Under the pieces are notes generated by a model. The model made no database searches and was not told the origin of the DNA. It was given only the letters and a program-made list of their open reading frames with translations. A program made the position numbers and the translations under genes. Shown one piece after another: positions 60,339 to 64,000 of a DNA stretch of 64,000 nucleotides; positions within the stretch are counted from its first letter, which is position 1; each line of letters begins with the position of its first letter. The DNA is from Gammaproteobacteria bacterium RIFCSPHIGHO2_12_FULL_63_22 (GTDB taxonomy: Bacteria; Pseudomonadota; Gammaproteobacteria; Xanthomonadales; Xanthomonadaceae). The DNA is taken from the NCBI GenBank assembly GCA_001801685.1, contig MGYJ01000047.1, positions 51,374 through 115,373 on the forward strand, given 5' to 3'.

Positions 60339-60983
60339 CTACAGCGCCCGGTGCACGGCCTCGCCGAACAACGCCGTGTGATGGTTGCAGTCGTTGAGTC
60401 GAACCACTTCAAGCAGATCAGCGTTGGGGCCTTCCAGCAGGTTGATGGTGGTGGGCGCCTGGCGGAAAGACCAAAGTCGCGGCAGCGGCAATCCGAGTAT
60501 CCGGCACAGCAATACGCGGTTCACTGCATCGTGGGCGACGATCAGCAAGGTATCGTCATCGCCCAGCCCTTCCATCGCCCGCACCAATGCCGGCCAGGCG
60601 CGATCGAGCACTTGCTGCAGCGATTCGCCGCCCGGCATCTGGACGGTATCCGGCGCTTCACGCCAGGCGCCGAGCCGCTCGGGATCGCGCTCGCGGATTT
60701 CACTCGCGAGCAAGCCTTCCCATTCGCCATGCGCGATTTCCTGCAGGTCCGGATCGAGCAGCAAGCTGCCCGCGCGAAGGTCCTGCAATGCCAGTTCCGC
60801 CGTCAACTTCGCGCGCAACAGCGGCGACGCCACCGCGCGGGTGATGTGCACATCGCGCAGTCGTTCACCCAGCAGCCTCGCTTGCTGCTCGCCCACCGGC
60901 GACAAGGGAATGTCCATCTGTCCCTGGTATCGCCCTTCCGCGTTCCAGCGGGTCTCACCATGTCTTGCCAGCAATATCTTCAT
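60339..60983 (-). CDS. Histidine phosphatase family protein (phosphoglycerate-mutase-like)
   Basis: A 214-residue branch-1 histidine phosphatase. The catalytic motif is LARHGETRWNAEGRYQG (His8), followed by the second Arg in VASPLLRAKLTAE, the Glu in EIAHGEWEG, and His in IVAHDAVNRVLL. Such proteins include GpmB-like and CobC-like phosphatases; the substrate cannot be set. It lies 7 bases after serA on the same strand, so a role in serine/phosphoglycerate metabolism (phosphoserine phosphatase, as shown for some members in other bacteria) is possible. Confidence 0.85.
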   Translation of the reverse strand: MKILLARHGETRWNAEGRYQGQMDIPLSPVGEQQARLLGERLRDVHITRAVASPLLRAKLTAELALQDLRAGSLLLDPDLQEIAHGEWEGLLASEIRERDPERLGAWREAPDTVQMPGGESLQQVLDRAWPALVRAMEGLGDDDTLLIVAHDAVNRVLLCRILGLPLPRLWSFRQAPTTINLLEGPNADLLEVVRLNDCNHHTALFGEAVHRAL

Positions 60984-60990
60984 GGTTGGC

Positions 60991-62553
60991 TCACATCATC
61001 TCGAGGGAAACGATGCCGGGAATCTTGCGCAGTTCCTGCAACTGCGCACCCGACACCTCGCGGTCCACGGTGATGGCTGCCACGGCTTCGCCATCACCCT
61101 TCGCGCCCAGCGAGAAGTTGATGATGTTGACGCCTGCGGCGCCCAACTGCGAGCCAATCTGGCCGATCACGCCGGGCTTGTCTTCGTTGCGCATCAACAG
61201 GATGTGCGCACCCGGATCGAAGTCGAGCTCGACGCCGTCAAGCCGCACGACGCGCGGCCCGCGATGCAAGGTCGCTTCGATTTCGCGAACGCCCGCCGCG
61301 CCTTCCACGCGGATGCGCAGCAATCGGTCGAATCCGTCGCCGTCGCCACCAAGGGTCTCCGAGACTTCCAGTCCGCGTGCGGCAGCTTCATGCAATGCAT
61401 TGACGGGCGTGACGCGACCGGATGCCGATCCCAGCATCGCGGCTACCAGCAAGCGGGACAAAGGCCGCGTGTCGAGCGCTTCGGTACGACCCGCATAGGT
61501 AATCTGCAACTTGCTCGCTGCGGGCACCAGGCGCGCAGACAACTTGCCAAGCGCCGTCATCAACGGCATCCACGGCCCCACTTCGCGCGCGGCTTCGGCG
61601 CTGAGTGGTGGCAGGTTGACGCAGCCGGCAACCGCACCGGTCTTCAGGAAATCAATGATCTGTCGCGCAAGGATGGTGCTGACGGCCTGCTGCGCTTCGC
61701 TGGTGGATGCGCCCAGGTGCGGGGTCAGGATCAGCTTCGGGTTGTTGCGCAGCGGCGATTCTTTCTGCAGCGGCTCGGTAACGAAGGTGTCGAGCGCTGC
61801 ACCGGCCAGGTGGCCCTCTTCCAGCAATCGCAGCAGGGCTTCTTCGTCCACCAGACCGCCACGCGCGGCATTGATCAGGTAACTGCCCTTCTTCATCTGG
61901 CGCATCTGCGCCTCGCCGATGAGGTTGGTGGTTTCCTTCGTGCGCGGGATATGCAGCGTGATGATGTCGGCCCAGGCCAGCAACTCGTCGAGCGACTTCA
62001 TCGGCAGGCTCAGGCGGCTGGCGGCGGATGCGGGCAGGAAGGGATCGAACGCGGCCACTTCCATGCCAACGCCCGCAGCCTTGCGGGCGACGGTCGAGCC
62101 AATTCGGCCCAGGCCGATCACGCCGAGGCGCTTTCCTTCGACTTCAAAACCGGTCAGGCCGGCCTTGGGCCACTCGCCTGCCTTCATGCCGGCGTCGGCC
62201 TTCGGGATATGGCGCGCCAGCGCGAACAACAACGAGATCGCATGCTCGGCGGCGGCCAGCGTGTTGCCATCGGGCGCATTCATCACGGCGATGCCGCGTT
62301 CGGTCGCTGCGTCCACGTCGATGGTATCGACGCCGGCGCCGGCACGACCGATCACCTTCAGGCGGGTCGCCTTGGCGAGTGACGCCGCAGTGACTTGCGT
62401 TGCGGACCGAACCAGGACGGCGTCGAAATCTGCGAGCTTTTCGGCGAGCGCTGCGGGGTCCTTGATCGGTTCGCCAGTCTCGACGTACCAGCCAGCATCA
62501 CGGAACAGGGTCAAACCGTCGGCATGGATGCCGTCGAGTGCAAGGATTCGCAT
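60991..62553 (-). CDS. serA: D-3-phosphoglycerate dehydrogenase, type 1 with ASB and ACT domains
   Basis: A 520-residue SerA, first enzyme of serine synthesis. The NAD motif is LGVIGLGRIGSTVARKA (about 143-159), and the catalytic His is in LILTPHLGASTSEAQ (about 278-292). The C-terminal third holds an intervening ASB domain and an ACT domain ending GIVSLEM. E. coli SerA (410 residues) lacks the ASB domain. GGAG stands before ATG 62553. The 226 bases upstream (62554-62779) show no other gene, only an AT-rich patch near 62755-62780 that may hold the promoter. The phosphatase gene follows after 7 bases. Confidence 0.94.
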   Translation of the reverse strand: MRILALDGIHADGLTLFRDAGWYVETGEPIKDPAALAEKLADFDAVLVRSATQVTAASLAKATRLKVIGRAGAGVDTIDVDAATERGIAVMNAPDGNTLAAAEHAISLLFALARHIPKADAGMKAGEWPKAGLTGFEVEGKRLGVIGLGRIGSTVARKAAGVGMEVAAFDPFLPASAASRLSLPMKSLDELLAWADIITLHIPRTKETTNLIGEAQMRQMKKGSYLINAARGGLVDEEALLRLLEEGHLAGAALDTFVTEPLQKESPLRNNPKLILTPHLGASTSEAQQAVSTILARQIIDFLKTGAVAGCVNLPPLSAEAAREVGPWMPLMTALGKLSARLVPAASKLQITYAGRTEALDTRPLSRLLVAAMLGSASGRVTPVNALHEAAARGLEVSETLGGDGDGFDRLLRIRVEGAAGVREIEATLHRGPRVVRLDGVELDFDPGAHILLMRNEDKPGVIGQIGSQLGAAGVNIINFSLGAKGDGEAVAAITVDREVSGAQLQELRKIPGIVSLEMM

Positions 62554-62779
62554 GGGAAGCTCCAGGTGGTTGAAGGGTCGTGGTGCGCCGGAGAATTCAC
62601 GGACGCGGGGACCCCATGCACGAGGAGATGGCCCTGGATAAGGCCTTTGACTTTCACGTGTTTCACTTGGGCAACCGAAACGAAACCGACTGTTGCGGTG
62701 GCCAGGAGACGGGGCGTCATGCGCATGGGAGTCCTGTTACCAACGACACAACGGTAGCACAGAAATATTTGAATAGTCT

Positions 62780-64000
62780 TCAGCTTTCGCCGGCGACGTT
62801 CATCCCGGCAACCTTGCGAATCGGCTGCACCTGCCAGCGCGTCAGCGACCGCCACAGCCATTCCATCGGCCCGTACTGGAAGCGCGCCAGCCACAGCGGG
62901 CTCCAGGCCAGCTCCATCGCCCAGATCCCGAGCACCACGTAATACAGCTCGTAGCGCTGCAGCTGCCCGAACCAGCCCAGGCCCAGGCCGGTGAACAGGA
63001 ACAGACTGATCACGCTCTGCGCCAGGTAGTTGCTGAGCGCCATTCGGCCGGCCGCCGCAAAAGGCGCCAGCAGGCCGCGAAACCAGCCGCTGCGGATGAC
63101 CAACATCGCCAGCGCGACATGGCCGAGCGTGGTCGGTATGCGACCGAGATCGTAAGTCAATGTCCACGGCAGCATCGCGGCTACCGGGTCGCCCGGGTGG
63201 GACAGAACATGGCGGATTTCGAGCGCATTCACCGTCAAGCCGAATCCATAACCCGCCAGCAACAAGGCGAGGTAGGTGCGCGTGCTCCAACCCAGCGTCA
63301 AGGCCCCGGATTTGAACAGGGCCATGCCCACCAGCATCATGCCCAGGCATTCCCAAAGGCCCATCATCGCGAAGAATTCGGTTTCGAAATGCCAGACGTG
63401 GTTGCGCACCCGGTAGGCTGCGGTCTGATAGCCGCCGCGCATCTGCCGGTTCGCTTTTTCGACCTGCGCCATGTCGGGCTTCACCTCCTTGAAGCTGTCC
63501 CGATAGTCCTCGAGCGTCGCTTCCTCCCTCTTGCTCAGCGCCTGCCCTGCCTTCTCTTTTTCGATAAGCGCGGGAGCCTGCGCGTGCGCGCCTGCAAGCG
63601 CCTGGTAGTCTCGGATGCCCACGATCGGCTGGATGCAAAGCAGCAAGGCAGCCCACAACAGCAACTTGCGGACAGGCAAGTTCCTGAAGACGAACAGGAA
63701 CAGGGCAGCGAGCCCATAGAAATAGAGGATGTCGCCCTGCCACAACAGGATCCACGCGTTGAACAGGCCGAATACCCAAAGCCACAAGTTGCGGCGGAAA
63801 TACAGGTCGGCCATGCGCAGGCCGAGTCCAGCCTTCTCCAGCCGCGAGGTGTAAAGGATGACGCCAGCCCCGAACAGCAGGGTGAACAGGCCGCGCATCG
63901 TGCCCTCGAAGTAGAACATCTCGGCCAACCAGGCCCAGTGATTGAGTCCGTCCGCGCCGCCAACCTCGGCGGTTGCACTGGTGTAGGCCGGGCCGGTCAG
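62780..64000 (-). CDS. DUF418-family membrane protein, YeiB-like (partial)
   Basis: A multi-pass membrane protein that continues past the right edge; 406 codons are visible and the N-terminus is missing. FEGTMRGLFTLLFGAGVILYTSRLE near the visible start and the RRNLWLWVFGLFNAWILLWQGDILYFYG block are YeiB/DUF418 features. The C-terminal DUF418 domain (about 250-390: FAAAGRMALSNYLAQSVISLFLFTG and YGPMEWLWRSLTRW) closes the protein. Function unknown. About ten hydrophobic segments are visible, with a polar insert (about residues 145-200). Confidence 0.85.
   Translation of the reverse strand: MTGPAYTSATAEVGGADGLNHWAWLAEMFYFEGTMRGLFTLLFGAGVILYTSRLEKAGLGLRMADLYFRRNLWLWVFGLFNAWILLWQGDILYFYGLAALFLFVFRNLPVRKLLLWAALLLCIQPIVGIRDYQALAGAHAQAPALIEKEKAGQALSKREEATLEDYRDSFKEVKPDMAQVEKANRQMRGGYQTAAYRVRNHVWHFETEFFAMMGLWECLGMMLVGMALFKSGALTLGWSTRTYLALLLAGYGFGLTVNALEIRHVLSHPGDPVAAMLPWTLTYDLGRIPTTLGHVALAMLVIRSGWFRGLLAPFAAAGRMALSNYLAQSVISLFLFTGLGLGWFGQLQRYELYYVVLGIWAMELAWSPLWLARFQYGPMEWLWRSLTRWQVQPIRKVAGMNVAGES

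Noticed and set aside
58563-61073. 836-codon rightward open frame antisense to SPOR, folC and the phosphatase
   Set aside because: The minus-strand genes carry clear motifs; the plus-strand translation is His/Arg-rich shadow sequence.
62511-62733. Possible short minus-strand gene starting near 62724 upstream of serA (MRMTPRLLATATVGF...)
   Set aside because: It runs into the serA coding region in another frame, has no clear ribosome site and shows no family; the serA start with GGAG is sufficient.
1-64000. Search by eye for CRISPR arrays, insertion sequences, phage genes, rRNA and tRNA
   Set aside because: No regularly spaced repeats, transposase or integrase motifs, terminal inverted repeats or RNA-gene signatures were seen; a tRNA scan would be needed to exclude a single tRNA in an intergenic gap.

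Overview
The window is a 64 kb stretch of GC-rich chromosome, densely coding on both strands. The gene families point to a gammaproteobacterium of the order Lysobacterales (Xanthomonadales), probably near Rhodanobacteraceae. The clues are a small lysine-tailed ribosomal protein THX, a YaeQ protein, a TPR-sulfotransferase beside a large TonB-dependent receptor, Calx-beta subtilases, split hut genes and a folC-SPOR-purF block. The taxon is an inference from gene content; no rRNA is present. I saw no phage, insertion sequence, CRISPR array, rRNA or convincing tRNA.

Left region (1-9108): a divergent catabolic cluster. The leftward operon runs class III aminotransferase, P5C-dehydrogenase-like aldehyde dehydrogenase, 3-oxoadipate CoA-transferase A and B, a second class III aminotransferase, and a secreted beta-propeller hydrolase cut by the window edge. 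The rightward pair is a PcaR/PobR-type IclR regulator overlapping a 3-oxoadipyl-CoA thiolase. A 35-bp near-perfect palindrome sits between them. The parts form a route in which a (di)amino acid is transaminated and oxidised to 3-oxoadipate, then to succinyl-CoA and acetyl-CoA. A beta-lysine-like or pyrrolidine-acetate-like substrate would fit without other enzymes. This is the best candidate for an undescribed system here.

9-27 kb: TPR-sulfotransferase, TonB receptor and secreted M20 peptidase; YkgJ and GIY-YIG proteins; a REC-PAS-PAS protein with a Crp-like regulator; lipoprotein, YaeQ, Bcp and an EamA transporter. A zinc locus follows (outer-membrane protein, metal-binding protein, ABC permease, no ATPase) behind a Zur-like box, then a DUF885 lipoprotein and a response regulator.

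27-37 kb: a DUF2383 bundle protein, SrkA kinase, exported MsrB and MsrA, VOC protein, PyrC, a short-coil Gre-like factor, an EamA/LysR pair, an amino-acid-hydroxylase-like dioxygenase, a Tyr/Arg-rich secreted protein and an EF-hand protein.

37-51 kb: two Calx-beta exoproteins (one a subtilase), then the histidine-utilisation genes hutU, hutF and hutI, interleaved with a TSUP permease, a homoserine dehydrogenase and a CaiB/BaiF CoA-transferase. HutF lacks its N-terminal strand region.

50-64 kb: THX, a MerC-domain protein behind a second Zur-like box, zur, gltX, DUF4399, a periplasmic cyclophilin, lpxH, a lipoprotein, a DUF455 protein, purF, a SPOR protein, folC, a histidine phosphatase, serA and a DUF418 membrane protein cut by the right edge.
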